DNA of 64,000 nt. It comes from Gallaecimonas pentaromativorans. Lineage in GTDB: Bacteria; Pseudomonadota; Gammaproteobacteria; Enterobacterales; Gallaecimonadaceae. This document shows, in pieces, positions 7,759-15,349 of the stretch (positions within the stretch are counted from its first letter, which is position 1; each line of letters starts with the position of its first letter). The stretch lies in the NCBI RefSeq assembly GCF_003751625.1, contig NZ_RJUL01000011.1, positions 1-64,000 on the forward strand. Direction: 5' to 3'. Position numbers and translations under genes: made by a program. The notes below the pieces were generated by a model. The model was not told where the DNA came from. It worked only from the letters and a program-made list of their open reading frames with translations, and did not search any database.

Positions 7759-9789
7759 ATGTCGAATCCGTTATTAGAAAATCCTGTCCTGCCCCCTTTC
7801 AGTGCCATCAAGGTTGAGCATATCAAGCCTGCCGTTGAAGCCTTGCTGGCCGAATGCAAAAGCGCCGTTGAAGCCGTGGTGGCCAGCACCGATGAGCCCA
7901 GTTGGCAGACCCTGATTGAACCCCTGGAAGAAAGCAACGACCGCCTGGCTAAGGCTTGGTCGCCGGTGTCGCACCTCAATTCGGTGATGAGCAGCCCCCA
8001 GTGGCGCGAAGCCTACGAGTCCTGCCTGCCGCTGCTCAGCGAATTCTCCACCTGGGTTGGCCAGCACCAGGGCCTTTTTACCGCCTATAAAAAACTGGCT
8101 GACAGCCCCGCCTTTGCCACGCTTTCTGCGGCCCAGCAAAAGGCCGTGAACAACACCCTGCGCGATTTTCGTCTGGGCGGCGTTGATCTCGCCGACGATA
8201 AAAAGCAGCGCTATGGCGAAATCAAAGCGCGGCTGTCTGAGCTTTCCAGCAAGTTCTCCAACAACCTGCTGGATGCCACCCAAGCCTGGCAAAAGCACAT
8301 CGTTGATGAAGCGGAGCTTACTGGCCTGCCGGATGACGCCAAGGCCATGCTCAGCGAAATGGCCCAAAGCAAAGGCAAAGACGGCTACCTGCTGACCCTG
8401 GATATCCCCGTCTACCTGGCGGTTATCACCTACGCCGACAACCGCGCCCTGCGCGAAGAGATGTACCAGGCTTACTGCACCCGCGCCTCCGACCAGGGCG
8501 ATGCCCAGTTCGACAACAGCGCCCTGATGGACGAAATCCTGGCGCTGCGCCATGAGCTGGCCCAGCTGCTGGGTTTTGCCAACTACGCCGAGCTGAGCCT
8601 GGCCACCAAAATGGCCCAAAGCACCGATCAGGTGCTGAGCTTCTTGAACGATCTTGCTCGCCGCTCCAAGGCCCAGGGCCAAAAGGATCTGGACGAGCTC
8701 AAGGCCTTTGCCGCCAGCAAAGGCTGTGAAGACTTCAAATCCTGGGATGCTGGCTACTACGGCGAGCAGCTCAAGGAAGCCCGCTATGCGGTGAGCGACG
8801 AGAAGCTCAAACCCTATTTCCCAGAAACCAAAGTGGTGTCCGGCCTCTTTGCGGTGGTGAACAAGCTGTTCGGTATCGAGATTCAGGAACGTAAAGACGT
8901 CGACCTCTACCACCCGCAGGTGCGTTTTTTCGAGATCCACAAAGACGGCGAGCATCTGGGCAGCTTCTACCTCGACCTCTACGCCCGTGAAGGCAAGCGC
9001 GGCGGCGCCTGGATGGACGACTGCCGTGGCAGCCGCGTTCTTCCGGACGGCTCTCGCCAAAAACCGGTGGCCTATCTCACCTGTAACTTCTCGCGGCCCA
9101 TCGGCGGCAAACCGGCGCTGTTTACCCACAACGAAGTCACCACCCTGTTCCACGAGTTCGGCCATGGCCTGCACCATATGTTGACCAAGGTGGAGGTGTC
9201 CGAGGTAGCCGGCATCAACGGTGTGCCCTGGGACGCGGTAGAGCTACCCAGCCAGTTCCTGGAAAACTGGTGCTGGGCGCCGGAGGCGCTGGCCATCATC
9301 TCCGGCCATGTCGAAACCGGCGAGCCGCTGCCCCAATCCTTGCTGGACAACCTGCTGGCGGCCCGCAACTTCCAAAGTGCCATGCAGATGCTGCGGCAGT
9401 TGGAGTTTTCCCTGTTCGATTTTCGCCTGCACGCCGAGTACGACCCGGCCCAGGGCGGGCGAGTGCAGGCCATTTTGGATGATGTGCGCAGCCAGGTGGC
9501 GGTATCGGTACCACCCAGCTACAACCGCTTCCAGCACGGCTTTGCCCACATCTTTGCCGGTGGCTACGCAGCCGGTTATTACTCCTACAAGTGGGCCGAG
9601 GTGCTGAGCGCCGATGCCTTTGGCCGCTTCGAGGAAGAAGGGGTATTCAACCCCAAAACCGGGCAGGACTTCCTCGACTGCATCCTCAGCCAGGGCGGCT
9701 CCAAAGAACCGATGGAACTGTTCAAGGCCTTCCGTGGCCGCGAGCCGTCGGTTGAGTCGCTGCTGCGCCACAGCGGGATAGCGGCCTGA
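7759..9789 (+). CDS. prlC: Oligopeptidase A, M3 metallopeptidase
   Basis: 676 residues, full length for the family. The zinc-binding motif HEFGHGLHH starts at residue 465 (H465, E466, H469), and a downstream glutamate lies in ELPSQFLENW. It is a cytoplasmic peptidase that degrades short peptides, including cleaved signal peptides. Its stop overlaps the start of the next gene (TGATG), so prlC heads a three-gene operon. In E. coli prlC is followed by rsmJ; here rsmJ is displaced about 2.6 kb downstream. Confidence 0.95.
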   Translation: MSNPLLENPVLPPFSAIKVEHIKPAVEALLAECKSAVEAVVASTDEPSWQTLIEPLEESNDRLAKAWSPVSHLNSVMSSPQWREAYESCLPLLSEFSTWVGQHQGLFTAYKKLADSPAFATLSAAQQKAVNNTLRDFRLGGVDLADDKKQRYGEIKARLSELSSKFSNNLLDATQAWQKHIVDEAELTGLPDDAKAMLSEMAQSKGKDGYLLTLDIPVYLAVITYADNRALREEMYQAYCTRASDQGDAQFDNSALMDEILALRHELAQLLGFANYAELSLATKMAQSTDQVLSFLNDLARRSKAQGQKDLDELKAFAASKGCEDFKSWDAGYYGEQLKEARYAVSDEKLKPYFPETKVVSGLFAVVNKLFGIEIQERKDVDLYHPQVRFFEIHKDGEHLGSFYLDLYAREGKRGGAWMDDCRGSRVLPDGSRQKPVAYLTCNFSRPIGGKPALFTHNEVTTLFHEFGHGLHHMLTKVEVSEVAGINGVPWDAVELPSQFLENWCWAPEALAIISGHVETGEPLPQSLLDNLLAARNFQSAMQMLRQLEFSLFDFRLHAEYDPAQGGRVQAILDDVRSQVAVSVPPSYNRFQHGFAHIFAGGYAAGYYSYKWAEVLSADAFGRFEEEGVFNPKTGQDFLDCILSQGGSKEPMELFKAFRGREPSVESLLRHSGIAA

Positions 9790-10475
9790 TGCGCGAGCCC
9801 TTTGCCAAAATCTGGGCGCGCGCCTCAGACCGTAAGGGCGGCGACGCCGCCCTTGAATCTTTGTTGCGCCCACCGGCCCACTACGGCTCTCTCGATACCC
9901 TCACTGACGACCGGCTGCTGGCGGCGTTTACCCGCCAGATCTTCCAAAGCGGCTTTGTGTGGCGGGTAGTAGAGAACAAGTGGCCGGATTTCGAGGCGCT
10001 GTTTTTTGGCTTTGATATCGAGAAAATGCTGCTGCTCCCCGATGAAATGTGGGAGCAAAAAGCCCAGGACCCGCGCATCATCCGTAACCTCTCCAAGGTG
10101 ATGACCATCCGCGAAAACGCCCAGATGCTGGCTGATTTGGCCGACAAGCACGGCAGCGCTGTGGCTTGGCTCAAGGCCTGGCCCAGTAGCGATCTGGTAG
10201 GGCTTTGGCAGTATCTCAAGCGTCACGGCAAACGCCTGGGCGGCAACACCGGGCCTTATGCCTTGCGCCGGTTGGGGGTGGACTGCTTTATGCTGAGCCA
10301 GGATGTGGAGCAGTACCTCAAGCACACCGCCATTTTCGATGGCGGCGTTACCAGCCAGAAATCCCAGCAGGCTATTCAGGCCGCTTTTAATGCCTGGCAG
10401 CAAGAATCCGGCCGCAGCTTTAACGAGATCAGCCAGACCATCGCCTATTCGGTGGGGGATAACCTGGCCAATTAA
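9789..10475 (+). CDS. HhH-GPD-type DNA glycosylase, divergent 3-methyladenine glycosylase I-like
   Basis: 228 residues. Similarity to the Tag family is seen in QSGFVWRVVENKWPDFEALF and RIIRNLSKVMTIRENAQ. A hairpin-like GPYALRRLG leads to D172 in LSQDVEQYL, placed like the catalytic Asp of HhH-GPD glycosylases. The N-terminal Cys and C-terminal HxxxC zinc ligands of E. coli Tag are absent; the only cysteine is C166. It probably excises alkylated bases. Its start is fused to the prlC stop, so it is translationally coupled. Confidence 0.7.
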   Translation: MREPFAKIWARASDRKGGDAALESLLRPPAHYGSLDTLTDDRLLAAFTRQIFQSGFVWRVVENKWPDFEALFFGFDIEKMLLLPDEMWEQKAQDPRIIRNLSKVMTIRENAQMLADLADKHGSAVAWLKAWPSSDLVGLWQYLKRHGKRLGGNTGPYALRRLGVDCFMLSQDVEQYLKHTAIFDGGVTSQKSQQAIQAAFNAWQQESGRSFNEISQTIAYSVGDNLAN

Positions 10476-10497
10476 CGCCTTGGCTGTAAGGAACCCC

Positions 10498-10854
10498 ATG
10501 TCTTTTGCTTCTTTGGATGCGCTCAAGGCGCAACTGGCTACCAGCCCCGACACCATTGAATTTGCCGACGTTATCGCCCTTATCGATGCCGAGTTCGTGT
10601 TCACCCCCAGCGCTTTTGGCAACGGCGAGGTGAACAATGAGGCGGGCCAGAACAACGGTTCGTGCAAGCTGCTGGCCCTTGGCCAATACCTTGAGCTGGA
10701 TAAAGACCAGACCCTGGCCCTGTTTGGCCGCTTTTACCGCGAGGACGTGCTGGGTAACCCTGGCGGCAGCGACCACGCCAATATCCGCAATTTCATGCAA
10801 AGCGGTCAGGCCGGGGTGGCGTTTGCCCAGTTCCCGCTGGTTGCCAAGGCGTAG
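10498..10854 (+). CDS. HopJ-family protein
   Basis: 118 residues with the HopJ hallmark stretches FTPSAFGNGEVNNEAGQNNG and FYREDVLGNPGGSDHANIR. The name comes from a plant-pathogen effector, but members are widespread in free-living proteobacteria where the role is unknown; nothing here suggests secretion. I take the ATG at 10498 with AAGGA upstream. It lies 22 bp after the glycosylase gene as the last gene of the prlC operon, and its 3' end overlaps the convergent flavin reductase by 49 bp. Confidence 0.8.
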   Translation: MSFASLDALKAQLATSPDTIEFADVIALIDAEFVFTPSAFGNGEVNNEAGQNNGSCKLLALGQYLELDKDQTLALFGRFYREDVLGNPGGSDHANIRNFMQSGQAGVAFAQFPLVAKA

Positions 10855-11339
10855 TCGGCCTTGAAGGGGTGGCTGGCGGCCACCTTGGCCAGCATGGCGC
10901 CGTCCAGGCCTTTGCTGGTGTCCAGGTAACTCATGCCTTGGTAATGCATCCCAAGGTAGTCAAAAGTCAGCCTAAACGGCTCTTCAAAGCAGGGCGGGGG
11001 CACTCTGGCGCCACCGCTGGCAATCACCCCGGCTGCCTTGCCCCTTAATTGTCGCCCTAGCGCCTTGTGGTGGTTCAACAGATCGGTAAGGCGGTCCAAA
11101 AACACCTTCATCGGGCCGCTCATGCTGTACCAGTACAGGGGGCTGGCCAAGAGGATGCGGTCATGGCGCAGCAGCTCTTCGATTAGCCCAAGAAAGTCAT
11201 CGCCGCGGCCATCACCGCGATAGTCATAGGGCCTTATCTGATAGTCGTTCAAATTCAGTGTTTTAAAGCCAATGGCCTCGCACAGGGCGGCGGTGTAGCC
11301 GTTGCCGCGGGCGCTGCCCAGCAGGGTGATGGTGTTCAT
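10806..11339 (-). CDS. NAD(P)H-dependent flavodoxin-like oxidoreductase
   Basis: 177 residues of flavodoxin fold. The FMN phosphate loop is LLGSARGNGYTAAL, and ASPLYWYSMSGPMKVFLDR is typical of the NAD(P)H:FMN reductase/iron-sulfur flavoprotein group. It is cytoplasmic. The start is ATG at 11339 with AAGGAA upstream, overlapping the preceding VOC gene stop by 3 bases (ATGA). As third gene of a VOC-VOC-reductase operon it probably works on quinone-like or electrophilic compounds (inference). Confidence 0.85.
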   Translation of the reverse strand: MNTITLLGSARGNGYTAALCEAIGFKTLNLNDYQIRPYDYRGDGRGDDFLGLIEELLRHDRILLASPLYWYSMSGPMKVFLDRLTDLLNHHKALGRQLRGKAAGVIASGGARVPPPCFEEPFRLTFDYLGMHYQGMSYLDTSKGLDGAMLAKVAASHPFKADYALATSGNWANATPA

Positions 11340-11749
11340 GAACGTTCCTTTCCGGCGGCTGGCTGTTGCACGCCTTGAATGTTGACCCGCCAAGGGGGAT
11401 TGAGCCGGTTTTGACCTGCCCAGAACAGTTTGATCTTGTTACCGGCCGGGTCTTTCAGTACCGCTTCTCGCCACAAGTAAGGCTGGTCCTGGGGCTCTTG
11501 TTCAAAGGCGATCCCCTTGGCTTTAAGCCGTGCCACCTGGGCATCTAGATCTTCACATTCAAAATAGATAACAGCGCTGTTGGTGCAGGGTGCGCTTTGC
11601 TCTATCAGCGAAAAGCTGGCTTCCCCCTGAGGGCAGGCGAAGCGGGCGTAATGCGGGCTATCGACTATCTGGGTAAAGCCAAGGTCCAGATAGAAACGGT
11701 TGGCCAGGGCCAGGTCGTGGACCGGCAGGGTGACTTGGTTAAGGTTCAT
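11336..11749 (-). CDS. VOC-family (glyoxalase/bleomycin-resistance fold) protein
   Basis: 137 residues with the paired beta-alpha-beta-beta-beta layout: LPVHDLALANRFYLDLGF at the N-terminus and AVLKDPAGNKIKLFWAG near the end. These proteins are metal-dependent lyases, dioxygenases or antibiotic-binding proteins; the substrate is unknown. ATG at 11749 is preceded by AAGGAACGAGCC. It is the middle gene of the operon, 16 bp after the first VOC gene and coupled to the reductase by ATGA. Confidence 0.82.
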   Translation of the reverse strand: MNLNQVTLPVHDLALANRFYLDLGFTQIVDSPHYARFACPQGEASFSLIEQSAPCTNSAVIYFECEDLDAQVARLKAKGIAFEQEPQDQPYLWREAVLKDPAGNKIKLFWAGQNRLNPPWRVNIQGVQQPAAGKERS

Positions 11750-11765
11750 GGCTCGTTCCTTGGAT

Positions 11766-12203
11766 TTAGCTATAGCTGTGGCGCAGCGCCTGATCTTCGG
11801 TTTGGTATTCAATCAGCTCCAACATCAAGCCGGTGGCTACCTGCACATAGGCCCGTCTACGGCCGGGGTGAGGCGGGCTTTCCTTGGCTAATAACCCCAG
11901 TCGTTCGGCCCGTTGCAGGCAGGCAGCCAGATCGGTCACCACAATGCCGAGGTGGCTGAAGTAAGGCTGAGGGTTGGGAATGAAATCGGCGTTATCTGGC
12001 GGAGCCTGCAACGCCAGATAGCTGTGCTCGGTGCCCACATGGGCCCAGTCCAGCTCAAAGGGGCGGTTGCCGAAGGTAGGCTGGATAAATTCGCGGCGTC
12101 GGGCCCGAAGCCGCCAGGCCGGGAACAGCGCCAGCAGGGCGTCAATGGTGGCGGACAGGTTCGGCACCGTGATGTTCTGGTGTTCGACATAGGGCGCGGT
12201 CAT
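11766..12203 (-). CDS. VOC-family protein, first gene of operon
   Basis: 145 residues; VEHQNITVPNLSATIDALL and SHLGIVVTDLAACLQRAERLG are the two glyoxalase half-motifs, with E134 in LMLELIEYQ as a possible metal ligand. It is distinct from its neighbour rather than a recent copy. AAGGAATTG precedes the start. A nearly repeated 27-bp element covers the promoter region just upstream, so this operon is probably under a dedicated repressor. Confidence 0.8.
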   Translation of the reverse strand: MTAPYVEHQNITVPNLSATIDALLALFPAWRLRARRREFIQPTFGNRPFELDWAHVGTEHSYLALQAPPDNADFIPNPQPYFSHLGIVVTDLAACLQRAERLGLLAKESPPHPGRRRAYVQVATGLMLELIEYQTEDQALRHSYS

Positions 12204-12214
12204 GAGGCAATTCC

Positions 12215-12285
12215 TTTTACAAAGTTATTTGTTTATTTAATCTGGCTCCCTTCACTTGTTTTGTAAAGTAAATTGTTTATTTAAT
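12215..12285. promoter_or_regulatory. Two 27-bp direct repeats upstream of the VOC operon
   Basis: 12215-12241 and 12259-12285 match at 23 of 27 bases, 44 bp apart (about four helical turns), each ending in TTGTTTATTTAAT. The first copy abuts the ribosome site of the VOC gene. The region also contains TTTACAAA/TTTGTAAA inverted half-sites. It looks like a tandem operator, and lies between the minus-strand operon and rsmJ. Confidence 0.5.
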
Positions 12286-12349
12286 GCTTGGGGCCGTTGT
12301 CGCCAGCCGGGCAGGGCAGTAGACTTGCCCCGCCCAACAGGAGAAACCC

Positions 12350-13084
12350 ATGGCCGTGCCTCTTATCTGCGAAAGTCCCGCCCGCGAGTCCCAGGCCGAG
12401 TTATTGCGCCAGCGCTACGGCTTTTCAGCAGAGCTTGGCGAGGCCCCTTGCGTGTTGGTGCTCACCGAAACTCGCCTGGAGCTTCGCAAGACCGACGAGC
12501 CCAAGCTGGGGGCCATTTTTGTCGATTTTGTGGAAGGGGCGGCGGCGCACCGGCGTAAGTTTGGTGGCGGCCGGGGCCAGGCCATTGCCAAGGCGGTGGG
12601 GCTGAAAAAGGGCGCCAATCCTTCGGTGATTGACGGCACCGCCGGCCTTGGCCGCGACGCCTTTGTGCTGGCTACCCTGGGCTGCATGGTGACTTTAGTG
12701 GAGCGCCACCCGGCGGTAGCCGCCTTGTTGGAAGATGGCCTTGAGCGCGCCAGGGGCAGCGAGGTGGACGATATCGCCGCCCGCATGACGCTGCATTTCG
12801 GGCCTTCGCTGGATGTGCTGCCGAGTCTTCGCGCCGATGTGGTGTACTTGGACCCGATGTACCCGCACCGGGAAAAGTCGGCGCTGGTGAAAAAGGAAAT
12901 GCGCATCTTCCAGACCCTGGTGGGGGCCGACTTGGATGCCGATGCGCTGCTGGCGGCCGCCAGGGCGGCAGCGCGCGTTAAGGTGGTAGTAAAAAGGCCC
13001 GATTATGCCGAGCCTTTGGCTGGGGTGAAGCCTGCTTCCTCTGTGCCCACCAAGAAAAACCGCTTCGATATCTACCCTATTTAA
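12350..13084 (+). CDS. rsmJ: 16S rRNA (guanine1516-N2)-methyltransferase
   Basis: 244 residues. SAM-binding motif I is [16 protein letters not shown], the acidic motif VTLVERHP follows, and the catalytic N-methyltransferase loop is [14 protein letters not shown]. It is cytoplasmic and modifies the 30S subunit. The length fits the family. GGAG precedes the ATG. The 3' end overlaps the convergent repeat-protein gene by 8 bp. Confidence 0.93.
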   Translation: MAVPLICESPARESQAELLRQRYGFSAELGEAPCVLVLTETRLELRKTDEPKLGAIFVDFVEGAAAHRRKFGGGRGQAIAKAVGLKKGANPSVIDGTAGLGRDAFVLATLGCMVTLVERHPAVAALLEDGLERARGSEVDDIAARMTLHFGPSLDVLPSLRADVVYLDPMYPHREKSALVKKEMRIFQTLVGADLDADALLAAARAAARVKVVVKRPDYAEPLAGVKPASSVPTKKNRFDIYPI

Positions 13085-13727
13085 GGGCCAGGCTCAGGTC
13101 GTCGGTCAGTACCAGCCAGCGGCTGCCGTCCCATTTCACTTCACCGTTGAGGGGGGAAGCCAGGCCAACATCGGCCTGGGGGCTGACGGCAACGAGGTAA
13201 AAGCCGCTGTCGTCACTGAGCTTTTTGCATTTGAGTACCTGTTGGTCGGCGCCAAAGCCGCGTTTATCGGCATCGCTGCCCAAGGTGCGTTGGTCGGCCT
13301 CGCTACCCAAGGCGCGGCCGTCGGCAGCGCTGCCAAAGCCGCGTTTATCTGCGTCGCTGCCGAGCGTCCGCTGGTCGGCGCTACTGCCAAAATCGCGTTG
13401 GCCGGCGTCATCCCCAAAGGCGCGATCGCCGGCGTCGGCGCCGAAGCCGCGTTTGTCTTTGTCATCACCGAAACTTCTTTTATCAGCGCTGCTGCCAAAG
13501 GCCCGCTTGTCGCTGCTGGCGCCCAAATCACGCTGGTCGGCACCGCTGCCAAAGCCGCGTTTGTCTTCACTGGCACCAAAGCCCCTGCTGTCTTGCTTGG
13601 CGCCAAGGGTGCGTGACGGGATGCAGTCGGCCGGAATGGCAAACCAGGTGTTGCCGATGCGCAGTGTCGGCTCGGCCTGGGCGGTGGCTGAGAGCAGCAG
13701 GGTAGCCAGCAACAGATAGCTTTTCAT
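13077..13727 (-). CDS. Exported protein of 14 tandem nonapeptide repeats
   Basis: 216 residues with a signal peptide (cleavage near AQA, residue 18). Residues 39-163 are 14 consecutive 9-residue units of consensus R-x-F/L-G-x-x-A-D-K/Q with no insertions; only the last unit is shortened. The block is flanked by C35 and C167, which could be bridged. The C-terminal 50 residues form a non-repetitive domain ([21 protein letters not shown]). I do not recognise the family. It is the last gene of a three-gene minus-strand group, 9 bp after its neighbour. Confidence 0.8.
   Translation of the reverse strand: MKSYLLLATLLLSATAQAEPTLRIGNTWFAIPADCIPSRTLGAKQDSRGFGASEDKRGFGSGADQRDLGASSDKRAFGSSADKRSFGDDKDKRGFGADAGDRAFGDDAGQRDFGSSADQRTLGSDADKRGFGSAADGRALGSEADQRTLGSDADKRGFGADQQVLKCKKLSDDSGFYLVAVSPQADVGLASPLNGEVKWDGSRWLVLTDDLSLALK
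13239..13613 (-). repeat. 27-bp coding minisatellite
   Basis: The DNA encoding the nonapeptide block, in a strict 27-bp period. Units vary in sequence, so the repeats are not freshly duplicated. Shifted and antisense frames stay open here, a by-product of the repeat composition. Confidence 0.85.
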
Positions 13728-13736
13728 GGCGATTCC

Positions 13737-14300
13737 TTAAAAGGGATAGGCCGACATCCACAGTGCCCAGCCGTACCAGTGTTTCTCGCTCTTGGAGCCG
13801 CTGCTCCAGGAGGCGGTCCAGTACATGCGCTCAAAGGCTACCGAGGTAACGCCATTACGGGCCGCCGTCAGTTTGTCTTCTGGGATCTGCACCATGTAGG
13901 AGCGGGCACCGGGGCCGTGGGCACTGACAACGGCCTGATTGAACAGTAATACGCCATAGAGCGGCTCGCTGATCCCCTGCTGATAGATGCGAACCTTGCG
14001 GGCGCCACTAGCCAGGGCATTGTTGTAGTTCTCCAGCAGCTTATCGTCGCTGGCGAAGGCATTGCTGTTTTTCCAGCCGTAGATATCAAAGGGGGTAGTG
14101 AAGCGCTGGCCACCTTGCAGGGTGAAGCTACCGTCTTCGGCGACGATCTTGATGTCTTTATTGGCCACCACGCCGCCTGGCACTTTCACCGGCGACCAGT
14201 TAGTGGTGTCGTAGGAAGCCGGTTCGCTGGCTGAGCCCGCGGCCAGCAGAATGAAAAGGGCACTAACGGCCAGCGAGGCCAGGGTTTTCCATAGGGTCAT
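13737..14300 (-). CDS. Exported protein of unknown function
   Basis: 187 residues with a hydrophobic N-terminal segment (about 8-24, LASLAVSALFILLAAGSA) acting as signal peptide. The mature part has aromatic-rich stretches (TPFDIYGWKNSNAF, RMYWTASWSS, YGWALWMSAYPF). No domain is recognised. GGAGCAAAACC precedes the ATG, and its start overlaps the end of the upstream membrane gene by 38 bp. Its partners are the membrane protein and the nonapeptide-repeat protein. Confidence 0.7.
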   Translation of the reverse strand: MTLWKTLASLAVSALFILLAAGSASEPASYDTTNWSPVKVPGGVVANKDIKIVAEDGSFTLQGGQRFTTPFDIYGWKNSNAFASDDKLLENYNNALASGARKVRIYQQGISEPLYGVLLFNQAVVSAHGPGARSYMVQIPEDKLTAARNGVTSVAFERMYWTASWSSGSKSEKHWYGWALWMSAYPF

Positions 14301-14718
14301 GGTTTTGCTCCATTGCAGAGTTTGAAAGAAAGTGTGCCGCCGGCACGGCCAGCGATATTGCTGCCATGTCCAGCCAATCGAAGGTGCCCGGCAGCCAGCC
14401 TGGCCATTGGGTCAGCTCGGTGCCAAGGGCCAGGCTCAGCGCCCACCAGGGCTTTTGGTGGCCGAGGCGAGCAAGGGAGGCGGTGAGTGCGAAGGCCCAG
14501 CAAAAATCGGGCAGCACGGCGCTGATAACAGGAATTTTCGGGAGCAAAAGCCATTGGCGCAGGTTGTCTAGCCCCTGGCTGGCAGCTGGCCAATAGATCC
14601 CGAGCCACGACTCCACCAAGGTGCCTGGCCGCCAACACAGGTAGCAGTAAAAACCCACCAGCAGTGGCAGCGCGATCAACCCGTTGCGGCGGTGGAAGAG
14701 GGAATGTGTCGGGGGCAT
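14263..14718 (-). CDS. Small polytopic membrane protein, weakly VanZ-like
   Basis: 151 residues with about four hydrophobic segments (LIALPLLVGFYCYLCW, LPKIPVISAVLPDFCWAFALT, WWALSLALG, WLDMAAISLAVPAA). The PDFCWAFALTASL and ELTQWPGWLPGTFDWLDM stretches recall VanZ-type integral membrane proteins, but similarity is weak. I start at ATG 14718 with AAGAAG upstream; the open frame extends further without a ribosome site. It is first gene of the unknown trio. Confidence 0.6.
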   Translation of the reverse strand: MPPTHSLFHRRNGLIALPLLVGFYCYLCWRPGTLVESWLGIYWPAASQGLDNLRQWLLLPKIPVISAVLPDFCWAFALTASLARLGHQKPWWALSLALGTELTQWPGWLPGTFDWLDMAAISLAVPAAHFLSNSAMEQNHDPMENPGLAGR

Positions 14719-14875
14719 CTTCTTGATTGATAAATTTTTATTTATCAATTGTAATTTAGATGTTTCATTTGGCAACTGCATTTGCTGTGTTGCCTTAATG
14801 ACAGCGCGCCCCGGGGTGGCGGCTATCAGTGGCCTGGGGTAGGCTCTTTGCAGATTTTTCCTCAAGGAGCGCAAC

Positions 14876-15349
14876 ATGATCCAGGTTGGTGACAATATCC
14901 CCGCTGCCAGTGTGCAGCAGATGATCGACGGCAAGCCTGCCGAGGTGCATACCCAGGACTTTTTCAAAGGCAAAAAGGTAGTGCTGTTTGCGGTGCCCGG
15001 CGCCTTTACCCCAACCTGCAGCGCCGCGCACCTGCCCGGTTATGTGGTGCTGGCTGATGAGATTAAAGCCAAGGGAATAGACGCCATCGTCTGTCTGGCG
15101 GTGAACGATGCCTTTGTCATGGATGCCTGGGGCAAGGCTCAAAATGCCAGTGAACTGCTGATGTGGGGCGACGGCGATGGCAGCTTTACCAAAGCTCTTG
15201 GCCTGGATGTGGACACCGGCGCCTTTGGCGGCCTGCGCTCGCGCCGCTACGCCATGGTGGTAGAGGACGGCGTGGTAACGCTGCTTAACGTCGAGCCCCC
15301 CAAGACCTTTGAGAACTCCAAGGCGGAAGTGGTGCTGGCGGTACTCTGA
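14876..15349 (+). CDS. Peroxiredoxin, Prx5/AhpE-like glutathione-type
   Basis: 157 residues. The peroxidatic cysteine is C48 in PGAFTPTCSAAHLPGY, the Prx5 signature; DAFVMDAWGK is also typical. It reduces hydrogen and alkyl peroxides, usually with glutathione or glutaredoxin, fitting the gor gene elsewhere in the window. AAGGAG precedes the ATG. The stop overlaps the MscS start (TGATG), so peroxide defence and a mechanosensitive channel are co-translated. Confidence 0.92.
   Translation: MIQVGDNIPAASVQQMIDGKPAEVHTQDFFKGKKVVLFAVPGAFTPTCSAAHLPGYVVLADEIKAKGIDAIVCLAVNDAFVMDAWGKAQNASELLMWGDGDGSFTKALGLDVDTGAFGGLRSRRYAMVVEDGVVTLLNVEPPKTFENSKAEVVLAVL

Noticed and set aside
7774..9177. 467-codon minus-strand frame
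   Set aside because: Antisense shadow of prlC, whose motif and length are certain.
13239..13613. CRISPR array suggested by 27-bp periodicity
   Set aside because: Repeats are contiguous with no spacers, vary in sequence and translate in frame into a nonapeptide repeat.
13239..13613. RTX calcium-binding repeat assignment
   Set aside because: Period is nine, but the Gly-Gly-x-Gly-x-Asp pattern is absent.
13225..13719. Plus-strand frames opposite the repeat protein
   Set aside because: They are open only because the repeat composition lacks stops; no ribosome site and no signal peptide.
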